A DNA stretch of 64,000 nt from Psychromonas ingrahamii 37 (GTDB taxonomy: Bacteria; Pseudomonadota; Gammaproteobacteria; Enterobacterales; Psychromonadaceae): contig NC_008709.1 of NCBI RefSeq assembly GCF_000015285.1, forward strand, positions 1,612,001-1,676,000, written 5' to 3'. Below the pieces are notes generated by a model. The model was not told the origin of the DNA. It was given only the letters and a program-made list of their open reading frames with translations, and searched no databases. The translations under genes and the position numbers were made by a program. Shown one piece after another: positions 54,929 to 62,715 of the stretch; position 1 is the first letter of the stretch, and each line of letters opens with the position of its first letter.

Positions 54929-55339
54929 TAGCGTTTCATTATTTAATAATTGGAATACTATTAGATCACATAATTAGTAGAATTGGTATAAAATGCATGA
55001 TTGGCCACTTTTTCTGTTGGTGTGCCTTCGAGATGAAGCCAAACCAGCACCAGTAAAGTTACCACAGGTAATGAAGCTAATAGCGCACCAAGATGTTCAC
55101 TGCGTTTAGCGACTTCGGAAATCAGTACCACCAGTGCTGCGGTGACCAAATACTTAATGATTATAAACATGGTTTCTCGGTTTTATTAGCCCAGTATTAT
55201 TGATTGGGTCTGCTTTCCGCTGTCTGAAGATTGCTTAACCCTTCTAGATCATAGGCTAAAGGGCAGCAATCTTCTCATTATATCGACTCGGTGATACTCG
55301 TTCAGGATAAATCAGCAGATTTATACACTGAGCTTTTTC

Positions 55340-55465
55340 TACTTCTTCGTGGCTGTGGCCATGCTCTTTTGTATTACTTTCTTCATGCGAGTGATGATTG
55401 CAGCAGAAACAGTCCCAAGCACGGCAGTTAGAATAAGTGCTTTCAGTATGTCATGGTTTTTCATT
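55340..55465 (-). CDS. Small membrane-type protein, 41 residues
   Basis: MKNHDILKALILTAVLGTVS followed by a basic tail (RMKKVIQKSMATATKK). AGGGA lies 7 bases before ATG. One hydrophobic helix. It sits between the membrane-anchor gene and DUF3147 in the same direction. In another frame the same DNA reads a His/Cys-rich stretch (CNHHSHEE, EHGHSHEE) reaching 55274, so a frameshift in a longer metal-binding protein is an alternative. Confidence 0.45.
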
Positions 55466-55515
55466 ATGTTTCCCTGTTGATGGTTATAGCCAAATGGGCC
55501 GTGCTTCTGGTGACA

Positions 55516-56085
55516 TTACTTGATGCCAATAAGCTCGTAATGGCCTTCTGTGCTTACCAAAACGGTGATCGGAGATGAGCTGTTATTTTTCCAATACCAA
55601 CCATGCGAACCTTCAAAAGGGGCGGTAAATGTGCCCTTTACTTTTCTACCCGTACTGACTGCATAGCTTTCAAAATAGCCAGTCGTATCGCCTTTGGGTT
55701 CACCATGAAAATCAAAGAAGAGCGCTTCGCTGGTCGATTTCCAGGAATAACGGATCGCTGCCCCTTTATTTATTTTTAACTTATATTCGAGCCCTTTTCC
55801 AGCTGGAATAATGACTTCGTTGTTGTGCTCTTGATATTTCCCACTAGCTTTTTTTACCACCGGCTTTACCTGCTCAACAGGTGATGGGTTCGCTAATTGG
55901 GTTAAGCCAAGCGCTGCACCTATGCCTGTTGGGTCTATGTCATATTCAGCAGGTAAAATGGCTGTTGTTAACACTATAGAGCCAAGTACTACTGCAAATA
56001 CACTGGCTTTGACTAGCGTTCGAATTGAAGGCAAAGTGTGCTCTATTTTATGTTGGGTAGCTGTTGTTTCTTTTAACTGAGTCAT
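55516..56085 (-). CDS. Transmembrane anchor protein of the HupE cluster
   Basis: 189 residues. One TM helix (VKASVFAVVLGSIVLTTAIL, about 28-47) is followed by AEYDIDPTGIGAALGLTQL, which is typical of a conserved 'transmembrane anchor' family found beside HupE genes. A periplasmic beta-rich domain has IPAGKGLEYKLKINKGA, FDFHGEP and GSHGWYWKN. Function unknown. It starts 9 bp after HupE, so it is in the same operon. Confidence 0.75.
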   Translation of the reverse strand: MTQLKETTATQHKIEHTLPSIRTLVKASVFAVVLGSIVLTTAILPAEYDIDPTGIGAALGLTQLANPSPVEQVKPVVKKASGKYQEHNNEVIIPAGKGLEYKLKINKGAAIRYSWKSTSEALFFDFHGEPKGDTTGYFESYAVSTGRKVKGTFTAPFEGSHGWYWKNNSSSPITVLVSTEGHYELIGIK

Positions 56086-56094
56086 CTTTTAACC

Positions 56095-56793
56095 TTAAAT
56101 TGTTGTAAAGTAGCCTGTTAGTTGAAGGCCAACCAACATCACGCCACTACTCATAAGTAGTGCATTTGTTGCTGTTGAAAAACGCAAAAAACTCGGGTGC
56201 CGGCGCCAATAGCTCAGTGCTAACAAAACCAAAATCAATGCTGACAATTGTCCTAACTCAACCCCCACGTTAAAAGCAATCAGATTTTCTATCAGGCCAT
56301 CTTGTGGGATCTCAAATTCCTGTATTTTGGTTGCTAAACCGAAGCCATGGAATAGACCAAAAATCATTACGGCTATTTTTGTATTAGGTTGGTAACCAAG
56401 TACCCGTTTAAACCCGCCAAGATTATCAAACCCCTTGTAAATGATAGAAAATCCGATAATAGCGTCGATCAGATAGGCGTTAACTCCCATGTCGTATAAG
56501 ACGCCAAACATCAGGGTCAAACTATGACCTATGGTAAACAAGGTCACATAAAGCATGACCTCTTTTAAACGATAGAGAAAAAATATAACCCCTATCAAAA
56601 ATAATATGTGGTCATACCCCGTCACCATGTGTTTAGCACCGATGTACATATAAGGAATGATGGAAACACCCTGATTGGCTTGCAAGAAGCCTTTGGTGCT
56701 TTCATCCACACCGTGAGCCATTAGCGTGGCAGAGAAGCCACAAAAACAAAGCAACAAGAGTACCCTGGAAATAACATTGGATTTAGTAAACAT
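56095..56793 (-). CDS. HupE/UreJ-family membrane protein
   Basis: 232 residues. A signal peptide ends MAHG, followed by the family blocks GAKHMVTGYDHILFLIGVIFF (conserved His-Asp-His), TLFTIGHSLTL and FGLFHGFGLATK. Six to seven TM helices. HupE/UreJ members are linked to Ni2+ or Co2+ uptake. This branch (HupE/UreJ_2) is not tied to hydrogenase or urease genes here. It lies between DUF6488 and the anchor gene. Confidence 0.85.
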   Translation of the reverse strand: MFTKSNVISRVLLLLCFCGFSATLMAHGVDESTKGFLQANQGVSIIPYMYIGAKHMVTGYDHILFLIGVIFFLYRLKEVMLYVTLFTIGHSLTLMFGVLYDMGVNAYLIDAIIGFSIIYKGFDNLGGFKRVLGYQPNTKIAVMIFGLFHGFGLATKIQEFEIPQDGLIENLIAFNVGVELGQLSALILVLLALSYWRRHPSFLRFSTATNALLMSSGVMLVGLQLTGYFTTI

Positions 56794-56845
56794 TGCAGAA
56801 AATGCCTCGTTAATTGTGACTAATTAGTACAATATGTGAAATTTC

Positions 56846-57202
56846 TTATAATTGTTCAAAATTTCCGTCGAAGTTAGCGCCTAAATATGTGCCTTGAGCG
56901 TTCAGTAAAATGTATAACGTTCGACTCTCGACCGTATTAGTGAAAGAAATAGAGTAGTATCGGACAGATTTATAATGCATTTTTTTATTATCCACAGACT
57001 TCCAGCTTGGTTTAAGTATTTGCCCTTCAATAGTCGCTTTATCATCAACTAATTTAATAAGATCATTAGTTGCTTTGGTTATAACTTGCTCTGTAGTGGG
57101 GGGCTCAACTGATGAGTTGCTATGTTCGGAGTGACTGTAAGCCACATTGGAAATCAGCATCGCTGAAGTAAGTACGAGCGTAGATATTATCTTTTTGAAC
57201 AT
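56846..57202 (-). CDS. DUF6488 small periplasmic protein
   Basis: 118 residues with a signal peptide (MFKKIISTLVLTSAMLISNV) and then HSEHSNSS, a short His-rich stretch just after cleavage that could bind metal. The end TLYILLNAQGTYLGANFDG is typical of DUF6488. The start at 57202 has AGGAA upstream and gives the signal peptide; an upstream frame to 57316 would add 38 unlikely residues. Function unknown. Same strand as the HupE and M56 genes. Confidence 0.75.
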   Translation of the reverse strand: MFKKIISTLVLTSAMLISNVAYSHSEHSNSSVEPPTTEQVITKATNDLIKLVDDKATIEGQILKPSWKSVDNKKMHYKSVRYYSISFTNTVESRTLYILLNAQGTYLGANFDGNFEQL

Positions 57203-57331
57203 AAAATAGTTCCTGTTAGTAAAGTGATTATCGGAGGCATGTGTAGTGCCCTTATTACTTAATAAGGGTACCGAAGTAAAAACCGATTGTCGATAGGTTT
57301 TTGTGAAGGGAGTCATAACATGCTTGAGTGG

Positions 57332-58300
57332 CTATAGAGTAATGAAGAATTCAATGGCATTGTGAAGGGGGACAGAAGCACAAACCGCTGTGATTATCAG
57401 AGTCAGTACGGCCAGTTTAATCGTTTTTGGGCATAAGGATTTTTCAGGCACAGGCGCTAACAAATAATGTACTCTTTGCTCTAACTCTGAAGCTAAAAAC
57501 TGGCACAATGGCTCGGTTTGAGCCTCGGGACTCATCAATTTTTTTACTGTCAAAATAGTCTCTGCAACATCCAGGTTAGATTGAATAATTTGGGCTGCAA
57601 GTTGATCAGCCCTCATCTCTAATACCAGAGCGTGTTGCTCCAGAATATATTTTTGGGCAGAAGTAAAATGGAAGGTACATATTGCTTGCATTAGCAATTT
57701 AGACAAGCCATCCCGATATTTCGTATGTACTTCTTCATGTATCGACACTATTCGCACCTGCCGGGGCGAGAGCTGATTTTTGAGTCCGGTTGAGAGCACC
57801 GTGATAGGCTTAAAGATACCAAGAGAAAAAGCCAAGGGTACGGGACTCTCGATGATCTTAACGTTTGATTCAGGGCCCACTTCTGACACCAGATCTAGGC
57901 GCTTAAATAGTTTTTGAGCGCGCTGGAAGTATCTCAAAGCTGATATACAAGCCCATAAAAAAAGGCCGACAATAGCCCCTGCTATCAATAATTCAACCAA
58001 GGTAACCATATGAGAAGTAGGTGCACCAAAACAGGCGCTGGCAGCATGACAATGATCTATGGGCAGTAAGGAGTCGTGATTTAAAGCGGGCACAGTGACT
58101 ATTATGGAGAGCATCACAGCCCCTGCGAGTGGTGAAATGCCGAAAATTCGTAATAATATCAGCTTCGACTCAAGAGTGAATTTTTTAAGCCATTGAGTAA
58201 AAAAAGGGCTGACTAACCAACAAGCAGCGCTCAATACCAGAGTAAAAAGGGAAATGATGTAGAGCAGATGTAAGCTCAAGCTGAACACGCTATTAATCAT
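57332..58300 (-). CDS. M56-family (BlaR1-like) membrane metallopeptidase
   Basis: 322 residues. Four TM helices are seen: near 15, 52, 105 and 295. The zinc site HEEVHTKYRD (HExxH) lies in the cytoplasmic loop after the third. EMRADQLAAQ supplies the third ligand. There is no penicillin-binding sensor domain as in BlaR1, so the signal is not beta-lactam binding through that route. It overlaps the BlaI-like gene by 8 bp, so the two are coupled. It probably cleaves or inactivates that repressor. Confidence 0.85.
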   Translation of the reverse strand: MINSVFSLSLHLLYIISLFTLVLSAACWLVSPFFTQWLKKFTLESKLILLRIFGISPLAGAVMLSIIVTVPALNHDSLLPIDHCHAASACFGAPTSHMVTLVELLIAGAIVGLFLWACISALRYFQRAQKLFKRLDLVSEVGPESNVKIIESPVPLAFSLGIFKPITVLSTGLKNQLSPRQVRIVSIHEEVHTKYRDGLSKLLMQAICTFHFTSAQKYILEQHALVLEMRADQLAAQIIQSNLDVAETILTVKKLMSPEAQTEPLCQFLASELEQRVHYLLAPVPEKSLCPKTIKLAVLTLIITAVCASVPLHNAIEFFITL

Positions 58301-58679
58301 CTTTTTTAATTATCTCGTTTTTTCTACTGGCAATCAGATCTTCAAGGCGTTGCAAGCTCAGTGGATCCAATTGGGATGAAATATCAACAAAAGCTTCTAA
58401 TACTGCTTCAGAATCATTTTTTGCCAGCTCTTGCGTAATATCAGTTATCAGCGAACCTAATAATTCTTTTCGCTCAATTGCAGGAGAGTATGCAAAAGCA
58501 TGGCTGCATTTTTTCCGAGACAGCAGTCCTTTCTTATAAAGCCTGTCCAGAGTTGACTGAATAGTGTTAAGTGTCCCTCCGCGAATTTTTTCAAAGTGAA
58601 GATGAGCTTGTTTAGCATTGGCTATTTTTACTCTCCACAGATAATTTAACAGTAACTTTTCCAATTCGCCTAGCTTCAT
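58293..58679 (-). CDS. BlaI/MecI/CopY-family repressor
   Basis: 128 residues. Winged helix: LGELEKLLLNYLWRVKIANA then TLNTIQSTLDRLYKKGLL, followed by a helical dimer region of the kind cut by the partner peptidase. There is no Cys-x-Cys copper motif of CopY. The start ATG at 58679 has AAGGTG upstream. It heads the operon toward the M56, DUF6488, HupE, anchor and DUF3147 genes. Confidence 0.88.
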   Translation of the reverse strand: MKLGELEKLLLNYLWRVKIANAKQAHLHFEKIRGGTLNTIQSTLDRLYKKGLLSRKKCSHAFAYSPAIERKELLGSLITDITQELAKNDSEAVLEAFVDISSQLDPLSLQRLEDLIASRKNEIIKKDD

Positions 58680-59206
58680 TAAGAACACCTTTTTTGCGTA
58701 TAGCATTATTTCTATAATACGTGTTTTATTAAAGTGATAGTAGCTTAAGCTTAAGCTGTAACCAATACTCTTTTATTAAGGTAAATTTGATTGGCTAGTT
58801 TATCCCTAGCATTAATGACGAACTTTCATAAAAAACTCGCCAACCAGTTATTTTGAAAGGTTACATTTTTTTATAAAAAATCATGTAAAAAGAGAGAAGA
58901 GGGATGTACAAAATACTTATTATTCTAAGTAGGGACTTTTTCTTGCATAAATAACGGTGTCATTATCAGATTTAAACAAACCACTTAAAACCAAGAGGCA
59001 GTCACCTATATAAGCTTAAAAATAGCAGGTTATAATTTTTTAACGACTGTTTTTTGAGGATGAAAATGTTTTTCCCATTTGGTATTTTCTCAAGCTCAAA
59101 TAGCTAAATGAACCCATTTATTTTTTGTAGTGGGTAAGTGATACTGATTCAAATTTTATAAGTTTCTAACTCGCTTCACGCCCTGAGGATTAGTTTAAGC
59201 TTTTCC
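58680..59206. other. Intergenic region upstream of the BlaI-type gene
   Basis: AT-rich. It holds two dyads near the repressor start (58705-58718 ATTAT-TTCT-ATAAT, and the palindrome at 58743). No promoter hexamers stand out, and there is no gene. Confidence 0.5.
58743..58758. promoter_or_regulatory. 16-bp palindrome, possible BlaI-type operator
   Basis: AGCTTAAGCTTAAGCT, a perfect palindrome about 65 bp before the BlaI-like start. It does not match the TACAnnTGTA core of known BlaI/CopY boxes. Assignment rests on position and symmetry only. Confidence 0.35.
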
Positions 59207-59440
59207 TCAGTCTAATAATGGTGAACCACAATCTTTTAATGCCTTTAAATAACGTACTTCATTATATGGCTTGTGATCCGGCCAACACCTATAAATTATT
59301 CTGCTCCATTTAAATACAAGGGCGCAAACAGCCGCTCGATGTGAACTACCCAATTCTCTTTTGTTAAGATAAAAAATCTTAGCCCAATACAAACTATAAA
59401 TTGAATGAGAAGCCCATTGTGAAAAGCTTGTTTGTGGTTA
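59207..59440 (-). pseudogene. C-terminal remnant of an IS110-type transposase
   Basis: About 75 residues. RAAVCALVFKWSRIIYRCW followed by YLKALKDCGSPLL resembles the end of IS110/IS116-family transposases. An upstream stop cuts the frame near 59440. No RuvC-like N-terminal domain and no ends are seen. It marks the border between the HupE cluster and the mrp operon. Confidence 0.6.
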
Positions 59441-59470
59441 TCTGCTGCAAGAAGTTCTCAATACTAACGT

Positions 59471-59839
59471 CTACTCATCATCAGGACTTTTGTGTAAGTA
59501 AGCCTTTTTAGCCAAATGTTGATTTTGGGTGTTCTCCTTCATGTTTACTTTATAGTGTAAGCCTGCTTTAGCTAGCATATGTGCGGCTACGGGAGCTGTG
59601 ATCAACAAAAATATGCTTATCAATGCTTCTTTCAAGTTCACATGGCCAAGTTCAACGCTGAAAAATATCATCGAAGCGATCAGGATACAGCCAACCCCTA
59701 CGGTGCTGGCTTTAGTTGGCGCGTGCAAGCGAGTAAAGTAATCAGGGAATTTGGCTAAGCCAATAGAGCCAATTAGCGTAACAATGCTACCCAATACCAA
59801 TAAAATACTCACCACTATTTCTAAAAATACACTCATCAC
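59471..59839 (-). CDS. mrpG: Na+/H+ antiporter subunit G
   Basis: 122 residues, three TM helices. IGSIGLAKFPDYFTRLHAPTKAS is the MnhG/PhaG signature. Last gene of the mrp operon, 6 bp behind mrpF. Charged C-terminal tail. All small Mrp subunits are needed for the large antiporter complex. Confidence 0.93.
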   Translation of the reverse strand: MMSVFLEIVVSILLVLGSIVTLIGSIGLAKFPDYFTRLHAPTKASTVGVGCILIASMIFFSVELGHVNLKEALISIFLLITAPVAAHMLAKAGLHYKVNMKENTQNQHLAKKAYLHKSPDDE

Positions 59840-59845
59840 TCTTCC

Positions 59846-60115
59846 TTATTCTATAATATCGCCGCGTAATAAGTACTTACAAAAGGCCGAAGTACTTACA
59901 AAGCCAAGCAGTGCAATCAGTAATGCACCTTCGTAGTAACTGGGCGAGCCTTGGTAAAGCCCTAACAATATGATCAGTGCAATACTGTTAATGTACATGG
60001 TATCAACGGCGATAATTCTGTCAGGGGTAGTGGGGCCAATGATCAAGCGCCAAGCATTTAAGGCTAAAGCACAACCAATTAAGCCGCAAGAAATCAGTAT
60101 AGCGTAACTTAACAT
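59846..60115 (-). CDS. mrpF: Na+/H+ antiporter subunit F
   Basis: 89 residues, three TM helices. RLIIGPTTPDRIIAVDTMYI carries the conserved Asp of MrpF. It overlaps mrpE by 7 bp (start inside mrpE end). Confidence 0.93.
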   Translation of the reverse strand: MLSYAILISCGLIGCALALNAWRLIIGPTTPDRIIAVDTMYINSIALIILLGLYQGSPSYYEGALLIALLGFVSTSAFCKYLLRGDIIE

Positions 60116-60609
60116 CCGAAAATCTCCTTTAAAGGTGCTTCATAACGATCTTTGATAAGGTTAATTAACTGCTGCTCGTCCTCAAGGTGCAGAACGTGTA
60201 CATACAGCCATTGCCTGTTATCCGACAATTCTACGCTCACTGTGCCAGGTGTTAATGAGACGCTGCTAGTAAAGATGGTGAGTGGTAAAGGCTCATTAAT
60301 GGCTAAAGGCACCGCAATAAAAGCCGGCTTTAAACTACTATTGCTTTGCAGTACGCGTTTCGCTACGTCGTAATTAGAGACCACAATGTCAAAGAGTAAA
60401 CGAAAGACATACGTCAATACTTTAAGAGGCTTTTTTGCTACCGGTTCTTTCTCACTGAGCGGTGCGACAATCCAAGGGATAACAATGGCAAACACCGCCC
60501 CTAACACCATATGACCACGACTAAAATCATGTAAAATTTGCCACACTAACCATAGCAATATGCTGTAGTAAGGAGTAGGGAACCAAATAAACTTACGCAC
60601 TTTATCCAT
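60109..60609 (-). CDS. mrpE: Na+/H+ antiporter subunit E
   Basis: 166 residues. MDKVRKFIWFPTPYYSILLW, then two TM helices and a C-terminal domain with SVSLTPGTVSVELSDN and YVHVLHLED typical of MnhE. Complete and unmutated. Its first ~75 codons are duplicated just upstream in the transcript (60609-60851). Confidence 0.93.
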   Translation of the reverse strand: MDKVRKFIWFPTPYYSILLWLVWQILHDFSRGHMVLGAVFAIVIPWIVAPLSEKEPVAKKPLKVLTYVFRLLFDIVVSNYDVAKRVLQSNSSLKPAFIAVPLAINEPLPLTIFTSSVSLTPGTVSVELSDNRQWLYVHVLHLEDEQQLINLIKDRYEAPLKEIFGC

Positions 60610-60870
60610 TATTTAGCTACCTCATTAATGTCAAAAAGTAAACGAAAGACATACGTCAATACTTTAAGAGGCTTTTTTGCTACCGGTTCTTTCTCACTGA
60701 GCGGTGCGACAATCCAAGGGATAACAATGGCAAACACCGCCCCTAACACCATATGACCACGACTAAAATCATGTAAAATTTGCCACACTAACCATAGCAA
60801 TATGCTGTAGTAAGGAGTAGGGAACCAAATAAACTTACGCACTTTATCCATTATTTAGCTACCTCATTAA
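60387..60870 (-). repeat. 242-bp near-identical tandem duplication in mrpD/mrpE
   Basis: Copies 60387-60628 and 60629-60870, period 242, with one difference noticed (60394 against 60636). The unit runs from the mrpD 3' end through the first ~75 codons of mrpE. The near-identity means it is very recent. Confidence 0.95.
60609..60851 (-). pseudogene. Truncated mrpE copy fused to the mrpD tail
   Basis: 80 residues: residues 1-74 equal MrpE, then INEVAK-stop, where NEVAK is the MrpD C-terminus. It starts at the mrpD stop and stops at the true mrpE start, so coupling is kept. The product would have the first MrpE TM helices but no C-terminal domain. Confidence 0.9.
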
Positions 60871-62362
60871 GTTGTTGCAGGCTTAAACCTGCATTAAGTT
60901 GCTCTGCTGCCAATTGCGCATAATTGCTGACTGCTCCTCCAAAAATCACCATCAAAGGGAGTATTGCCACCAATAAGCCAATGGCTAAATACTGCATAGG
61001 ATGACCTTTTAGCGCGCTGGTGTTTTCGCCAGTGGTTCTCCAAAACAATGAGGTACCAGCCCGTGATAAGGCGATTAAAGTAATCAGCCCAGCGCCTAAT
61101 ATTAGAGGCCAAATCCAAATTGCCTGGCTTGCTTTGGTCACTGATTGTAAAATTAAGGCTTTACCTACAAAGCCTGACAGTGGAGGCATACCAATTAAAC
61201 CTATCGCCAACAAGGCAAAGATAAAGCCCAAAATGCTTGCCTGTGGCATTGACCTGGCGGTTACAAATCGATCTTCCGCTTTACCGCGTTGCTGCTGAAT
61301 TAATCCCGCTAGCAAGAACATAGCGGCACAAGCTACGGTACTATGCAGTAAGTAATAAATACCAGCTGTACTCGCCTGTACCGTATTCAAGCTAATGGTC
61401 ACCAGCAGAGTGCCTACTGATACAATAACTAAGTTACTACAAAGCACCCGCAAACTTTGGCTAGCCAATACCGAAATAGCGCCAATAGCAATGGTTAATA
61501 AAGCAATAGGCCATAACCACGGTAAGGCGATGTTCGCCAGCTCACCTGCTTGGTCGCCAAAAATAACACCATGCACCCGCCAAATACTATAAACACCTAC
61601 TTTGGTCATAATTGCGAATAGCGCTGCCACTGGAGCACTAGTACTCGCGTAAGCTTTTGGTAGCCAGAAATGCAGGGGAAGCATTGCGGCTTTCAAACCA
61701 AAAACAGCCAATAGCAATAATGCCCCTGATTTGGTGATCAGTAACTCATTGCGCGATAGTAGCGGAATTTTATCAGCCATGTCTGCAAAGTTAAGTGTAC
61801 CTAAGGTGCCATATAAGGTACCTAACGCAAACAAAAACAGCGCCGAGCCAATTAAGTTAAGAAATACATAATGGATGTTTGCCTGTATTCGCTGTTTGCC
61901 ACCTCCGTGCATCATTAATGAGTATGAGGCAATCAGCAATACTTCGAAAAACACAAATAGGTTAAATGCATCGCCAGTTAAAAAGGCACCGTTAATTCCC
62001 ATCAATTGGAACATAATGAGTGGGTGAAAAAAGGCGCCATTTTTATCTTCCCCGGCACTGGCATACATAGTTACCGCTAAGCCTAAAATGGCACTTAAGC
62101 AGACCATTAACACCGAGAAGGCATCGGCCATTAATACAATGCCAAAAGGCGCGGACCAATCACCAAGCGCATAGACTTGAATCCCCTGGTCTTTAACTTT
62201 TAATAGCAACACAAACGCAACAACGACCATTAAAATATTGGCAGCAATGGTCAATACCCGTTGCTTGGCTAACGAGTTATTTAAGCTTGGAAAAAGCAGA
62301 GCAACAGCGACGAAAAAGGGTATTAAAACCGGAAAAATAACTAAATGGTCAAACAAACTCAT
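60851..62362 (-). CDS. mrpD: Na+/H+ antiporter subunit D
   Basis: 503 residues, about 14 TM helices, homologous to respiratory complex I antiporter-like subunits (NuoM/N). Key charges are in FEVLLIASYSLMMHGG (TM5 Glu) and the LPKAYASTSAPVAALFAIMTKVGVYS segment (Lys). It starts at the mrpC stop with a 1-bp overlap. Ends NEVAK. Confidence 0.95.
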   Translation of the reverse strand: MSLFDHLVIFPVLIPFFVAVALLFPSLNNSLAKQRVLTIAANILMVVVAFVLLLKVKDQGIQVYALGDWSAPFGIVLMADAFSVLMVCLSAILGLAVTMYASAGEDKNGAFFHPLIMFQLMGINGAFLTGDAFNLFVFFEVLLIASYSLMMHGGGKQRIQANIHYVFLNLIGSALFLFALGTLYGTLGTLNFADMADKIPLLSRNELLITKSGALLLLAVFGLKAAMLPLHFWLPKAYASTSAPVAALFAIMTKVGVYSIWRVHGVIFGDQAGELANIALPWLWPIALLTIAIGAISVLASQSLRVLCSNLVIVSVGTLLVTISLNTVQASTAGIYYLLHSTVACAAMFLLAGLIQQQRGKAEDRFVTARSMPQASILGFIFALLAIGLIGMPPLSGFVGKALILQSVTKASQAIWIWPLILGAGLITLIALSRAGTSLFWRTTGENTSALKGHPMQYLAIGLLVAILPLMVIFGGAVSNYAQLAAEQLNAGLSLQQLNEVAK

Positions 62363-62715
62363 TAGGATTTTTCCTCCACAGCTAAGCGGTCAAAAGGTTC
62401 TGTACCATCTACGTGGTCATTACCCAAGTCCGAGCGTCCACGCATTGCCAAAATCACTGCAAAGGCAGTCATCGCAAAGCCAATAACAATAGCAGTAAGC
62501 ACCAAGGCTTGCGGTAATGGATCAGCGTAATTTTCACTGCCGTTAAGTACCGCTGGTGCACCTATGGTTAATCCACCACTGGCAAATAGAAACAGGTTAA
62601 CAGCGTAAGACAATAAAGTAAGGCCAATCACCAAGGTAAATGTATGGCCACGTAACATTAAAAAAATGCCACAGGCACTCATGAAGCCGACACACACGGC
62701 GTAGACTAGTTCCAT
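62362..62715 (-). CDS. mrpC: Na+/H+ antiporter subunit C
   Basis: 117 residues, three TM helices, NuoK-like. GIFLMLRGHTFTLVIGLTLL and DPLPQALVLTAIVIGFAMTA are the MnhC marks. Start and stop overlap its neighbours by one base. Confidence 0.94.
   Translation of the reverse strand: MELVYAVCVGFMSACGIFLMLRGHTFTLVIGLTLLSYAVNLFLFASGGLTIGAPAVLNGSENYADPLPQALVLTAIVIGFAMTAFAVILAMRGRSDLGNDHVDGTEPFDRLAVEEKS

Larger units (their letters stand above)
53878..54988 (-). mobile_element. IS630-family insertion sequence
   Basis: 1111 bp with inverted ends: TACCAATTCTACTAATTATG on one side and TACCAATCCGCTTATTTAAC on the other, both followed by TGATC. It is flanked by TAA direct repeats (TTA on the coding strand). 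It has two overlapping transposase frames. The host junction restores DUF3147 when the element is removed, so both boundaries are known to the base. Confidence 0.92.
53709..55170 (-). pseudogene. DUF3147 membrane protein gene, split by an IS630-family element
   Basis: The N-terminal part (55170 to 54989) encodes MFIIIKYLVTAALVVLISEV and KRSEHLGALLASLP, ending VANHAFY. The C-terminal part (53877 to 53709) continues TFWYVIPTLPMFLIFPLVYP and ends LFGIELL-stop. Removing 53878-54988 and one TAA copy restores an unbroken frame of about 115 residues with three to four TM helices. Function of DUF3147 is unknown; it would have been the last gene of the HupE/M56 cluster. Confidence 0.88.

Noticed and set aside
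56095-56793. Hydrogenase or urease accessory locus
   Set aside because: HupE/UreJ homology only; no hydrogenase, urease or maturation genes in the window.
57332-58679. Beta-lactamase regulatory system
   Set aside because: No penicillin-binding sensor domain and no beta-lactamase gene nearby.
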